Under the pieces are notes generated by a model, which was given only the letters and a program-made list of their open reading frames with translations, did no database searches and was not told the origin of the DNA. Below are positions 42,743-52,602 of a DNA stretch of 64,000 nt, piece after piece. A program made the position numbers and the translations under genes. The stretch's first letter is position 1. Every line of letters starts with the position of its first letter. Origin of the DNA: JANXVR01 sp034667405 (GTDB lineage: Bacteria; Actinomycetota; UBA4738; HRBIN12); the NCBI GenBank assembly GCA_034667405.1, contig JAXDJX010000006.1:27075-91074 (forward strand). The letters are read 5' to 3'.

Positions 42743-44074
42743 TCACCGAAGTGACTTCGGAAGACCAAGGTCCTCGCCGGGGAGCGCAACCATCGCTACG
42801 ACCGCGACCCGTTCTCCACCACCATCGGAGGGTTTGCTCACCAGGCATCCTGCGGCAGCGGACTTGACACACGGCGCGAACTGATTCGGATTCTGATGGG
42901 CCCACATCACCGTGCCGCCGCCGCCGTCCATGTTCAGCGCGTAGTCCGCATGGAGCGTCTTGGCGAAGAAGTTCCCTAGTTGATTCATCTTCCACCCCGC
43001 CGACCAGCCGGTCCTGCGCCCATCCACTGTGACGATGAAGATCTTGCAGATCGTCGTGACGTCAGTGTCCGAACAGTCGGCGTTGAACCCGATGGAGGTG
43101 CGTGGATTGTTGTTGTAGATGTAGTTGTGCCCCGTGCTCGGACCGACGTTGACACCTCGCTTCACCAGGATGGGAGTGCCTCCGATCGAATCCACGACAC
43201 CAGGCCAGCCCAAGCTCTTCGTCGTGAGACTCACGACGTCGTCCTTCTGCAACGCAGTGAGGAACGCACCGCCGGTACCTCCGTCCTTGGAGGCAAGCAC
43301 CACCGCAGCCGGGTCGGGCCCAAGGCCCATCTGCGTCTTCGGGCATGGGTTGGTGTTCAGGCCGGCATCCACCTTGTAGGTCCGGGTGATGCCGGAACGA
43401 TTGGCGTCGGACCACTGCGGACTCGAAGTTGGGAGCAGCCGTACCGCGCAGTAGGGATCCGTTCCATTGCTGGGCGGCTTCTGGCTGGATCCGCCGACTT
43501 GGGAGTAGGCAGTGAGTTGGTTAGCCGCCGGCGGCCCTGCGTTCCAGTGATCGATCGGGTCCTTGACGCCGTTGGCGGTGGCCGACATCGACAGTTCCCC
43601 GCTGCCGATCCAAGCCTGTGACCCATTGGCGTTGATCGCGAACCGGGGGCTCGGGCTGAGAGCGCTCGACCAGACCTCGCCGTCGGCCTGTTCGAGATGC
43701 AACGGCATGCCGTTGGTCGCGAAGTCGCCGTTCGTGCCAGCGAGCGCGGGGCCCGTGCCGGTTCCGGTCTCGTTCGCGTTGGAAGCGATGGCGCTCGGCT
43801 TGACGTACGCACCGAACGCAGGACCAGCAGGAGCGACATCGAAGGCACCCCCGCCTTGGGCGATGGTGAGCACCCGGACCTCTTCAGGCCCCGTCGCGAA
43901 GTGATAGGTCGTGAGCGTTACCTTCGAACCCAATGAGTACTTGTGAACAACCGTTCCAGCAGCATGCGCCGACACTGCCAGCGGTCCGAACCCTGAGAGC
44001 AGTACTGGGGATAGTGCGAGTGCTCCGGCGAGGACGGACGCCACCACTCTGCGCTTGCTACCGGCTTGGCTCAT
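42743..44074 (-). CDS. Secreted phosphodiester glycosidase-family protein (NAGPA-like)
   Basis: A 443-residue exported protein: signal peptide (MSQAGSKRRVVASVLAG...SAHA), then a C-terminal phosphodiester glycosidase (DUF2233/NAGPA) domain with NPRTSIGFN, IFIVTVDGRR, LNMDGGGGTVMW and an ending GGGERVAVVAMVAL. The human homologue removes terminal GlcNAc from a phosphodiester. Bacterial members act on extracellular glycophosphate polymers. AAGAGG lies 8 nt before the ATG. It runs in the same direction as the metallophosphatase gene downstream, which could remove a phosphate it exposes (inference). Confidence 0.88.
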   Translation of the reverse strand: MSQAGSKRRVVASVLAGALALSPVLLSGFGPLAVSAHAAGTVVHKYSLGSKVTLTTYHFATGPEEVRVLTIAQGGGAFDVAPAGPAFGAYVKPSAIASNANETGTGTGPALAGTNGDFATNGMPLHLEQADGEVWSSALSPSPRFAINANGSQAWIGSGELSMSATANGVKDPIDHWNAGPPAANQLTAYSQVGGSSQKPPSNGTDPYCAVRLLPTSSPQWSDANRSGITRTYKVDAGLNTNPCPKTQMGLGPDPAAVVLASKDGGTGGAFLTALQKDDVVSLTTKSLGWPGVVDSIGGTPILVKRGVNVGPSTGHNYIYNNNPRTSIGFNADCSDTDVTTICKIFIVTVDGRRTGWSAGWKMNQLGNFFAKTLHADYALNMDGGGGTVMWAHQNPNQFAPCVKSAAAGCLVSKPSDGGGERVAVVAMVALPGEDLGLPKSLR

Positions 44075-44262
44075 GCGAAAGACCTCTTTCAGCGACGGTT
44101 TTGGTTCACGGGGGGTCCGACGAAGTGTCTGAGGGTAGCGAAGTTAGGCTAGTTAGGGAACCCCCGCCGATAGGCCTAGGTCTTGTGGCCCCCCAACATC
44201 CCGCGAGCGCACCACAAGGATGGGGTAAAGGTGGGGTGGTTCCGTGACGATGGGATGAGACT

Positions 44263-45624
44263 ATGACAGACGCCCCTCATCCCCCCACGAACGGTCATCT
44301 CCGGCCAGAAGTGAAACACCGCCGCGAGAGCGACACAGACCTTCAGCCTTCACCCAATGGAAAGCTCCGTCGGCGACAGGTCGACGGCTGGTTGGACCGC
44401 TGGGTCGCGACTACGCAAGACCTGACACGACTGACGAACACGCACCCGATGATGGACGCGGTGATCGATCAGCAAGAGGGCCGGCGGATCCGCATCGGCG
44501 ATCAGTGGCTCGTGGACTGGGCGTCATGCAACTACCTAGGCTTCGACCTTGACGAAGAGATCATCGCCGCCGTTCCCGAATACCTGGCCAAGTGGGGCAC
44601 CCACCCGTCGTGGTCTCGGCTCCTCGGCAGCCCCAGGCTCTACCCGGAGATCGAGGAGCAGCTGACGGAACTGGTCGGCAGCGAAGACGTGCTCTTGCTG
44701 CCGACGATCACTCACATCCACATGTCCGTGATCCCTGTCCTTGTCGGTGACGGAACCATCTTCTTGGATGGCCGGGCTCACAAGACGATCTACGACGGGG
44801 CGATGGTTGCTGCAGGACACGGCGCCTCCATCGTTCGGTTCCGGCACAACGACTTCGAGCACCTCGAGGAATTGGTCCGCGCGAGCGACCCGGCGTTGCC
44901 CAGGATCATCGCGATGGACGGCGTCAACTCGATGACCGGCAACGGACCCGACATGGCGGCGTTCGCTCGCATCGCTCGGGAATACGAGCTTCTCCTGTAT
45001 GTCGACGACGCGCATGGTTTCGGGGTCATCGGCGAACGTTCACCCGACGAGACCTCTACGTACGGCATGAAGGGCAACAGCATCATCCGCCACCAAGACG
45101 TGTCGTACGAGAACACGCTCTTGGTCGCAGGCCTCTCTAAGGCCTACTCATCCCTGCTGGCATTCGTGGCGTTGCCCACCGGCATGAAAGAAGCCCTCAA
45201 GGTGCTCGCACCGCCATACCTCTACTCGGGACCTTCCCCTGTCGCCTCCCTTGCGACCACACTCGCCGGTCTCGAAGTCAACCGCAAGCGCGGCGACGAC
45301 TACCGGGCCACCCTATGGCGCCACACCGACCGCATCCTTCAGGCTGTCCACGCCTTGGGGATCCACACCCCGAACGAATCCGGCTACCCCATCATCGAGA
45401 TCCCGCTCGCCAACCACGACGAGATCGACGATGTGGGCCGGTACCTCTTCGACCACGGCATCTACCTGACCATGGCTGCATATCCCCTGGTCCCGAAGAA
45501 CGAGGTTGGGTTCCGTATCCAGCCCACGGCCGCCCACTCCGACGACGAGGTCGACGAGCTCATCGCCGTCCTGGGGACGCTCAAGGAGCGGTTCCAACTT
45601 GAGCAGATCAGCGTGTCGGTCTAA
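44263..45624 (+). CDS. Alpha-oxoamine synthase (8-amino-7-oxononanoate synthase/serine palmitoyltransferase-like)
   Basis: A 453-residue PLP enzyme of the AOS family, which condenses an amino acid with an acyl-CoA. PLP lysine K293 lies in LVAGLSKAYSS; DDAHGFGVIGERSPDE gives the cofactor aspartate and histidine; SCNYLGFD is the N-terminal family motif. It has a ~55-residue polar N-terminal extension absent in BioF. No biotin, heme or sphingolipid gene is nearby, so the product could be a 2-aminoketone lipid or signal. GGGATGAG lies just before the ATG. Confidence 0.88.
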   Translation: MTDAPHPPTNGHLRPEVKHRRESDTDLQPSPNGKLRRRQVDGWLDRWVATTQDLTRLTNTHPMMDAVIDQQEGRRIRIGDQWLVDWASCNYLGFDLDEEIIAAVPEYLAKWGTHPSWSRLLGSPRLYPEIEEQLTELVGSEDVLLLPTITHIHMSVIPVLVGDGTIFLDGRAHKTIYDGAMVAAGHGASIVRFRHNDFEHLEELVRASDPALPRIIAMDGVNSMTGNGPDMAAFARIAREYELLLYVDDAHGFGVIGERSPDETSTYGMKGNSIIRHQDVSYENTLLVAGLSKAYSSLLAFVALPTGMKEALKVLAPPYLYSGPSPVASLATTLAGLEVNRKRGDDYRATLWRHTDRILQAVHALGIHTPNESGYPIIEIPLANHDEIDDVGRYLFDHGIYLTMAAYPLVPKNEVGFRIQPTAAHSDDEVDELIAVLGTLKERFQLEQISVSV

Positions 45625-45777
45625 CCGCCACCAAGGCCAGACTGCCGATCCCGACGTGCCCGTAACGCCGCCAGCGGTGTCGAGCCTACGCGGGCCTCAA
45701 GCTCACGACCATGCGGTCCGATGTTTCCAAAGTCCTGATACGGCGAACGGACATAGCGAAAGGGTGGCACGAACACG

Positions 45778-46557
45778 ATGACCAGCACGACCGAGCGATC
45801 ACCTGGATCGGAAGAGGACCGCCAGACCTACGTGGCAGACCTGCTGTCCAGCGTCGAGGAGCTGAGTGAGGCCGGCGACCATCGGTCGGCCCTGCAACTA
45901 CTGAACAGAGCCCGGACCGCGTTCCCGCCGAACGCGCAGGTTGAAACTGCCCGCGGCTGGTCCCTGGAGAATCTTGGTCCTGAGCATCTCGGCGCTGCAG
46001 GAGATGCCTACGCCGAGGCACTGCGGCTCGATCCGGATGTCCTGGCGGCCCGGGAGGGACTCGGCAACGTGCTCTTCGGTACGGGGGACAAGCGAGGCGC
46101 CAACCAGTTGTATCGGGAGGTCATCGAACGCGTCGACGGGATGACCGATGCGCCCGCAGACGCACTCGAACTCCAGGGATGGTGCCTGTACAAATTGAAT
46201 GACTACGGTCGGGCGGTCGAGGTCTTGCACACCGCCGTAGCCAAGGACGGTACGTTGGTGGCGATCAGGTTCGACCTCGGTCTTGCGCTGTTGGCTAAGG
46301 GCGAGGTGGGCAGGGCCGTCGCTGAATACGGCGCGGCGATCGCGCAGCTGCGCGCGCTGACGCCGAGCCGGCGGATCGGCGCCTTGATGGTGGCCCTGGA
46401 GGACCTAGATGCCGGCATCGCCGGACGCCCGAGCGTTCGTCGCAACTATGCAGCCACTGAGATGCGCAGCCGACTGGCATGGGAACTTTCCGAAGCGACC
46501 GCAGCGAAGACCTCAGCGGATCCTCCCGCAGATCCGGATCTCGACACCGCCGGATGA
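45778..46557 (+). CDS. TPR-repeat protein
   Basis: A 259-residue soluble protein with several tetratricopeptide-like helix pairs (AGDHRSALQLLNRARTAFP, GDAYAEALRLDPDVLAAREGLG, YGRAVEVLHTAVAKD, GEVGRAVAEYGAAIAQL). TPR proteins act as scaffolds; no partner can be named. It overlaps the following transporter by 4 nt (ATGA) and lies 153 nt after the AOS gene, so it may be linked functionally to either. Confidence 0.8.
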   Translation: MTSTTERSPGSEEDRQTYVADLLSSVEELSEAGDHRSALQLLNRARTAFPPNAQVETARGWSLENLGPEHLGAAGDAYAEALRLDPDVLAAREGLGNVLFGTGDKRGANQLYREVIERVDGMTDAPADALELQGWCLYKLNDYGRAVEVLHTAVAKDGTLVAIRFDLGLALLAKGEVGRAVAEYGAAIAQLRALTPSRRIGALMVALEDLDAGIAGRPSVRRNYAATEMRSRLAWELSEATAAKTSADPPADPDLDTAG

Positions 46558-47903
46558 ACATCATGTCGGTTCGGCTCATGGCGCCACTCCGCGAGCGCAG
46601 GTTCCGCCTGCTCTGGATCGGTATGACCGTCTCCTTGGTTGGCGACGGGATGATGCTCGTTGCCATCGCCATCGCAGTGTTCAAGATCTCCAACGCGCCG
46701 ACGGCCCTCGGGGTGACCATGATGGCGATCGCCATCCCGCAGCTCGTATTCCTGCTCATCGGAGGGGCCGTCTCGGACCGATTCGACAGACGCAAGGTCA
46801 TGATCGGTTCCGATCTCGCTCGCGGGGTTGCAGTGGGAGCATTGGCTCTCCTTGCGTCTGCGGACTCCCTTGTCTTGTGGCATCTGGTCGTCTTGGGTGG
46901 ACTTTACGGTGCTGGATCGGCATTCTTCGCGCCCGCGTTCGAGTCCGTGGTTCCAGATCTCGTGCCGCAGTCGCTGCTCGCGCAAGCGAACGCGTTGGAT
47001 CAGTTCGTGCGGCCCGCCGCTTCCCGTCTGATCGGCCCAGCCCTGGGAGGCGCGGTGATCGCCGCGATCGGTGTCGGAGGTGCCTTCTACTTCGACGCTG
47101 CGACCTTCGTATTTTCTGTCGTCTGCTTGGTGGCGATGGGGGCTGTGGAAGTCCCGAAGGATGAAGCCGGCGAGGGCCAGGAGGTTCCCTCGATCTGGGG
47201 AGAGATCGGAGAAGGGTTCCGGTTCGTTCGGAGTCGAAGTTGGCTGTGGGGAACACTCGCTGCCGCGACGCTCGCGTACTTGGTCTTCCTTGGACCAGCC
47301 GAGGTCTTGCTCCCGTACGTCGTGAAGAATGAACTACACGGGTCGGCGGCATCGCTCGGGCTTATCTTCAGCGCAGGCGGACTCGGAGCGATCGCGGCGG
47401 CCGCCGTCATGGCCCAGCGAGGGGTGCCTCGCAGGAACATGACGTTCATGTACGTCGTGTGGACCCTGTCAACCCTCATGGTGGCCGTGTACGGGATCGC
47501 AACCGCGCGATGGGAGTTGGCGCTCGCGTGCTTCGTGTTCAATGCGATGGAAACGGCCGGTCTGGTCGTGTGGCTCACGACGAAGCAGTTGCTGGTTCCC
47601 TCGGAGTTGCTCGGCCGAGTATCGAGCCTGGACTGGGCCATCTCCATCGGACTTATGCCGGTGTCTTACGCGCTGGTCGGCCCGGTGTCGCATGTGCTCG
47701 GCGTGAAAACCACCTTGGTTGTCGCCGGCGTGCTCGGCTCGGCCATCACGCTCGCATTCCTGTTCGTCCCCGGCGTGCGCTCCGCGGAAGGTCTCGTGAG
47801 TTCCCTGAGCGAAACAGAGGACCTAGTCCCGACCGGGCCGACGGCACTCGGGTCGACCGTGATGCCGCCTCACGACCGGTCCCCGATCCCATCCGGCCAC
47901 TGA
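46554..47903 (+). CDS. MFS exporter
   Basis: A 449-residue major facilitator with about twelve hydrophobic helices, most like the MFS_3/Bcr-type enterobactin or macrolide exporter group. The A-motif is GGAVSDRFDRRKVMI after helix 2; the C-terminal half has SSLDWAISIGLMPVSYALVG. The ATG overlaps the TPR stop. It may export the product of the upstream alpha-oxoamine synthase (inference). The short tail is polar. Confidence 0.87.
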   Translation: MNIMSVRLMAPLRERRFRLLWIGMTVSLVGDGMMLVAIAIAVFKISNAPTALGVTMMAIAIPQLVFLLIGGAVSDRFDRRKVMIGSDLARGVAVGALALLASADSLVLWHLVVLGGLYGAGSAFFAPAFESVVPDLVPQSLLAQANALDQFVRPAASRLIGPALGGAVIAAIGVGGAFYFDAATFVFSVVCLVAMGAVEVPKDEAGEGQEVPSIWGEIGEGFRFVRSRSWLWGTLAAATLAYLVFLGPAEVLLPYVVKNELHGSAASLGLIFSAGGLGAIAAAAVMAQRGVPRRNMTFMYVVWTLSTLMVAVYGIATARWELALACFVFNAMETAGLVVWLTTKQLLVPSELLGRVSSLDWAISIGLMPVSYALVGPVSHVLGVKTTLVVAGVLGSAITLAFLFVPGVRSAEGLVSSLSETEDLVPTGPTALGSTVMPPHDRSPIPSGH

Positions 47904-48102
47904 GCCTTCCAGGCCGCGGCGACTGCCTTTGAGACCGGCCGTCGCTCCGGGGCAGACGAGCTCAGCCCTGCTGGTCCCCTTTTTCGGGTAGAGGATCACA
48001 CTCGAACGACTGCGACGTAGCCGTTCTGAATCTTCTCGGGGACGCCGGTTTTTTCCCGCTCCGAACTAATGTCGACACCGCTGAAGTCCGATAGCCAAAC
48101 AG
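47904..48102. other. Intergenic stretch before the GGDEF-EAL gene
   Basis: About 200 nt without a gene. It has two T-runs (CCCCTTTTT at 47976-47984 and GGTTTTTT at 48048-48054) but I could not fold a convincing stem in front of either. I looked for a cyclic di-GMP riboswitch because of the downstream gene and saw no match to the GEMM core. Confidence 0.4.
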
Positions 48103-51100
48103 ATGAGAAAGAACGCCTGGTACATCTATCTGTGCGGAGCGGCGGTCGCGGTTGCCGTCTACTTCCTGACGGGCCACCCGAGCTTCCTGTTCAACGTCAT
48201 CGGCCTGTCCTCCCCGGTCGGCATCGTGCTGGCCGTTCGGATGCACAAGCCTCGAGGTCGGGCGCCGTGGTACCTCTTCGCGCTAGGCCAAGCCCTCTTC
48301 ATCTCAGGCGACGTTATGACCTACAACTACTCCAAGCTCTTCGGCAACGATCTACCGTACCCGTCCATCGGGGACATCGCGTACCTGGCCGTCTATCCAT
48401 GCCTGGTGCTGGGGCTCTTCCTGCTGATCCGCCAGCGTCGGTCGCTGGGCGACCGCGGCAGCCTCATCGACGCCGCTATGATTTCGGTTGGCATCGGAAC
48501 GCTCTCCTGGGTGTTCCTGATCTCCCCCTACGTAACCGATAGCAGCACCGGCTTGCTGGAGAAGTCGGTGTCCATGGGGTACCCCATGATGGACATCCTT
48601 CTCCTCACCTTCGCAGTTCGATTGGCGGTCGGGGGTGGCAAGAAGACCTCCGCGCTCTACGTCATGATGGCCGGCATCTCAGCTCTCTTCGTTACGGACG
48701 CGATCTACGGGTGGCTCCTGCTCCACAGCGGGTACACCCCCGGCAGCGGGCTTCTTGAGATCGGGTGGGCCGCCTTTTACATCCTGTTCGGGGCGGCAGC
48801 GCTGCATCCCTCCATGACGACCATCTCGGAGAGCACCTCCGACGATGAGGGCAGGGTGGGGGGTGGGCGCCTGACATTGCTTGCCTTCGCCTCGCTCTTG
48901 GCGCCGCTGGCGCAGGTGATCCAACTGTGGACAGGTCACGATGTCTCGAACCTTCCCGTTATCTTGGGCGCCACCATCACGCTTTTCGTGCTGGCCGTCG
49001 TGCGGATGGCGGGATTGGTGCGACGCCAACAGCAGTCAGTCGATCGAGAGCGTGCCCTCCGACAAGCGGGTGCATCGCTCGTTACGGCGACCAACCGCTC
49101 TGCGATCCACGACGCGGCCATTGATGCTGCACGATCCCTAGCCGGGGCCGGTGCGGCGATCCGCATGTGCGAACAACCCGATGAAGGAGGAGCCCTCGTC
49201 GTCGTCGCGTCGACCGGCGGGCTCGCCGACGCTACCGGCGCCGAGTTCGCCCTTGGGGACCTCCAGGAGTGGAAGCTCAGGCGGCTGATGGACCGTGACG
49301 CTTACGTCGTCAAGATGCACGAGAGCACGCTTCGTGACCCACTCTCCCTGCGGGTCGCAGAAGAAGGCTCAGTGTTCGTCGGGCCGTTGTTCCTCCGAGA
49401 TGAACTTCATGGGCTGATGGTGGTGGCGTCGGAGGGCGAGATGCTTCCCGGCGTCGCCGACAGCCTGCGCGCCCTCTCCTCGCAGGTGGCCTTGGCGCTT
49501 GAAAGCGCGACCCTCACCGAGGACCTCTTGATCCAGCAAAGCGAGGCGCGGTTCGCCTCCCTGGTGAAGAACTCTACGGACGTCGTTACGGTTGTCGAAC
49601 CGGACACCGTGGTGCGGTATGCCAGCCCGTCTGCGGCGCGAGTGTTCGGCTATGAGCCGTCGGAGCTCGAAGGCATGAGATTCTCAGATCTCATCGGTTC
49701 AGACGAGAAGACGAAGGTCATGGCGTTCCTCATGGGCTCGGGCGAGGGCGAGGGCCAGACCGCCATCATGGAATTCAAGATCCAGGGCAAGAACGGCGGA
49801 CCGTTCCATGCGGAAACGCTTCGGACCAACCTTCTCCACGACCCGAATGTTCACGGGATCGTCCTCAACACCCGAGACATCTCCGAACGGAAGGCTTTCG
49901 AGGAGCAGCTGTCCCATCAGGCGTTCCATGACTCAGTGACTAACCTCGCCAACCGCGCGCTCTTCACTGACCGGGTGGAACACGCTGTCGAGCGGCAGCA
50001 GCGCGACCACAAGCCCATCGCGGTGCTGTTCATGGACATCGACGATTTCAAGACCATCAACGACTCCCTGGGCCACGCAGCGGGCGACCAGCTCCTAGCT
50101 GAGGTGGGTGAGCGCCTGAAGTTCACGCTGCGCTCGGCCGACACCGCCGCCCGATTGGGTGGGGACGAATTCGCCATCCTCCTGGATCTCGATGACGACG
50201 GCGAAGGTGTTCAGGCCGCCGATGTGGCCGACCGCGTCATGCAGATGCTGGAGGAGCCCTTCACCCTCGAAGGAAAAGAGGTGTTCGTTCGCGCGAGCGT
50301 GGGCATCGCGGTCGCCGAAGGAGACGTAGTCATTCAGTCCGAAGAGATCCTGCGCAACGCCGACGTCGCCATGTACATGGCGAAGGAACGCGGCAAGGGG
50401 CGCTATCAGATCTTCGAGCCGGAGATGCACGACACCGCGCTCAAGCGCCTGGAGATGAAGGCCGACCTGCAACGGGCCCTGGAGCACGAAGAGTTCGTTC
50501 TCTTCTACCAGCCGGTGATCGAACTGGAGTCGGGCCGCGTGTCCGGCGTGGAAGCCCTGATCCGGTGGATCCATCCCACCCGCGGGATGGTGCCACCGCT
50601 GGACTTCATCCCGCTCGCCGAGGAGACCGGCCTCATCATCCCCATCGGCCGCTGGGTGCTTCGCACCGCCGTCACCTACGCCAAGGCGCTGCAGGATGCC
50701 TACCCGATGGATCCGCCCTTCCACATGGCCGTGAACCTTTCTGCCCGACAGCTGGCACGCCCTGAGATCGTGGACGAGGTTCGCGGCATCCTTGAAGAGA
50801 CGCAGATCGTCCCTCACTCCCTGATCTTGGAGATCACGGAATCCGTGATGATGCAGGACATGGAGCTTTCTATCGAGCGTTTGACCGAGCTGAAGTCTCT
50901 CGGCGTGCAACTGGCGATCGACGACTTCGGTACCGGGTATTCCTCACTGAACTACGTTCGCCGGTTCCCCGTCGATATCCTGAAGGTCGACAAGTCATTC
51001 ATCGACGGCGTGAGCGAGGGCGGGGAATCCTCAGCCCTCACCGCTGCGGTGATCGAACTCGCAGGGATCCTGGGCCTGAAGCCGGTCGCCGAAGGCATCG

Positions 51101-51255
51101 AGCGCGCGGATCAGCTTCAGCGACTCTTGGAACTCCACTGCGATCTGGGTCAGGGCTACTTCTTCGCCAAGCCCCTTCCCGGCATGGACCTCGAGTCGCT
51201 GCTCACCGAGCGCCGCGAGATGGCGTCGGAGATCGACGCTATCTCCAACAACTAG
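48103..51255 (+). CDS. Membrane GGDEF-EAL cyclic di-GMP enzyme
   Basis: A 1,050-residue signalling protein. Residues ~5-310 are hydrophobic with about nine helices, a sensing membrane domain; then a GAF-like region (~330-470), a PAS domain (~485-605), a GGDEF domain with GGDEF at 686-690 and the inhibitory I-site RSAD five residues before it, and an EAL domain with E817-A818-L819, DDFGTGYSS, LKVDKSF and GQGYFFAKP. Both synthesis and hydrolysis residues look intact, so it may act as either depending on the input. Cyclic di-GMP commonly controls exopolysaccharide, so it may tie into the nearby glycan cluster. No clear ribosome site precedes the ATG. Confidence 0.93.
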   Translation: MRKNAWYIYLCGAAVAVAVYFLTGHPSFLFNVIGLSSPVGIVLAVRMHKPRGRAPWYLFALGQALFISGDVMTYNYSKLFGNDLPYPSIGDIAYLAVYPCLVLGLFLLIRQRRSLGDRGSLIDAAMISVGIGTLSWVFLISPYVTDSSTGLLEKSVSMGYPMMDILLLTFAVRLAVGGGKKTSALYVMMAGISALFVTDAIYGWLLLHSGYTPGSGLLEIGWAAFYILFGAAALHPSMTTISESTSDDEGRVGGGRLTLLAFASLLAPLAQVIQLWTGHDVSNLPVILGATITLFVLAVVRMAGLVRRQQQSVDRERALRQAGASLVTATNRSAIHDAAIDAARSLAGAGAAIRMCEQPDEGGALVVVASTGGLADATGAEFALGDLQEWKLRRLMDRDAYVVKMHESTLRDPLSLRVAEEGSVFVGPLFLRDELHGLMVVASEGEMLPGVADSLRALSSQVALALESATLTEDLLIQQSEARFASLVKNSTDVVTVVEPDTVVRYASPSAARVFGYEPSELEGMRFSDLIGSDEKTKVMAFLMGSGEGEGQTAIMEFKIQGKNGGPFHAETLRTNLLHDPNVHGIVLNTRDISERKAFEEQLSHQAFHDSVTNLANRALFTDRVEHAVERQQRDHKPIAVLFMDIDDFKTINDSLGHAAGDQLLAEVGERLKFTLRSADTAARLGGDEFAILLDLDDDGEGVQAADVADRVMQMLEEPFTLEGKEVFVRASVGIAVAEGDVVIQSEEILRNADVAMYMAKERGKGRYQIFEPEMHDTALKRLEMKADLQRALEHEEFVLFYQPVIELESGRVSGVEALIRWIHPTRGMVPPLDFIPLAEETGLIIPIGRWVLRTAVTYAKALQDAYPMDPPFHMAVNLSARQLARPEIVDEVRGILEETQIVPHSLILEITESVMMQDMELSIERLTELKSLGVQLAIDDFGTGYSSLNYVRRFPVDILKVDKSFIDGVSEGGESSALTAAVIELAGILGLKPVAEGIERADQLQRLLELHCDLGQGYFFAKPLPGMDLESLLTERREMASEIDAISNN

Positions 51256-51299
51256 GCGCTTCCTCCCCAGGCCGAACCAGGCCATGATGCGAAGCAGTC

Positions 51300-52589
51300 A
51301 TGCGTTGTCCACGCAGGTTCCTTCGCGCGCCCGCGGCTCTTTCCTTTGCGCTGGTCCTCACCGCGTGCGTCTCGGCCGGGTCCGTGGCCACTCCTGCGCC
51401 CCAGTCTCCCGTCCCGACACAGCGTCCCACCACCGCTACCCCAACCCCTTCGAAGGATCCGCCCTCACCGCACCCCGATCAACAGCCTGTTCCAACGCCG
51501 TGGGGACGGGCGCTCGACCGACTCATCGGCCCGCGGCAGGTCTCGGTGGCCGTTCGGGTTGGCACGACCCTCGTCTACGCCCACCTTGCCGGCACGCGCC
51601 GGGCCCCCGCATCCAACGAGAAGCTCCTGTTGTCCATGACCGCCCTCAGCGAACTCGGTCCCGACTACCGGATCCGGACCGACGCCGCGGTCGAGTCGGG
51701 TGTCCTGAAGGATGGCGTCGTGCATGGCGACCTGTGGATCGTCGGCCACGGGGATCCTGAGTTCGATGGAGGATCCGCGAGCGCGCTTGCGGCGAAGATC
51801 CGGGCGGCCGGCATCCGTCGGATCACGGGGTCGATACTCGGCGACACCACGGGGTTCCTCCGCGATCGTGAAGCGCCGGGCTGGCACCCACTCGCATTGG
51901 ACAACGTCGGGCTCCCCACGGCGCTGTCGTTCAACCACAACGTGGGACCCTCCGGGTTCGTGATGATCCCGGAACTGGATGCGGCACGGGCCGTCACTGC
52001 GTCGTTGCGGCACGGGAACGTTAAGGTCGGCGGGCGAGCGCGCGCGGCGAAGGCTCCGGGTTCGCTCCATCCCGTTGCTGCGATCCAGTCGGCGCCGCTC
52101 GCCGACATCCTTCACCGGCAGAACATCACGTCGGACAACACCGACGCGGAAACCCTCTGCAAGCTGCTGGGGACGAAGTTCGGCGGCCAAGGCTCGATCG
52201 CTGCGGGCGCGACGGTGATCCACGCGTGGCTGCACGACCGAGGTATCGAAGCGAGGGTCATGGATGCCTCGGGACTCTCCTACAAGGACCGGATCTCCCC
52301 GCTGGATCTCACGAAGCTTCTGACGTCCGCGCTCCGGAAGTCGTGGGGCGGCCTGTTGCGCGCCTCGCTCCCGTCGCCCGGTGAAGGAACGTTGAGCAGC
52401 CGTCTGGCCGGGGTCGCCGTCCGAGCGAAGACCGGCACCCTCACCCAAGGGATCTCGGCTCTGTCGGGCTATCTCCGCCTGCGGAGCGGCAGAACTGCCA
52501 CGTTCTCGATCCTCTCGGAGGCTCTGGGCAAGGATGACGCGATCCGGATCGAAGATACGATCGTACGAACGCTGGCGGCCAGACTGTAA
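51300..52589 (+). CDS. dacB: D-alanyl-D-alanine carboxypeptidase/endopeptidase (PBP4, class C)
   Basis: A 429-residue periplasmic penicillin-binding protein that trims peptidoglycan stem peptides. The active-site motifs are S105-x-x-K108 (SNEK), S278-D-N280 (SDN) and K377-T-G (KTGTL). The signal region has a lipobox-like LVLTAC, so it may be a lipoprotein, then a Pro/Thr-rich linker. Length and motif order fit DacB/PBP4. It is convergent with cimA, 13 nt apart. Confidence 0.93.
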   Translation: MRCPRRFLRAPAALSFALVLTACVSAGSVATPAPQSPVPTQRPTTATPTPSKDPPSPHPDQQPVPTPWGRALDRLIGPRQVSVAVRVGTTLVYAHLAGTRRAPASNEKLLLSMTALSELGPDYRIRTDAAVESGVLKDGVVHGDLWIVGHGDPEFDGGSASALAAKIRAAGIRRITGSILGDTTGFLRDREAPGWHPLALDNVGLPTALSFNHNVGPSGFVMIPELDAARAVTASLRHGNVKVGGRARAAKAPGSLHPVAAIQSAPLADILHRQNITSDNTDAETLCKLLGTKFGGQGSIAAGATVIHAWLHDRGIEARVMDASGLSYKDRISPLDLTKLLTSALRKSWGGLLRASLPSPGEGTLSSRLAGVAVRAKTGTLTQGISALSGYLRLRSGRTATFSILSEALGKDDAIRIEDTIVRTLAARL

Positions 52590-52602
52590 CGGTCCCGCTG
52601 CC

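Noticed and set aside
44075..44262. Possible cyclic di-AMP or other riboswitch in the G-rich divergent gap
   Set aside because: G-rich runs are present, but the consensus elements and paired stems are not.
47904..48102. Possible cyclic di-GMP riboswitch before the GGDEF-EAL gene
   Set aside because: No match to the conserved GEMM core and no stable stems were found around the T-runs.
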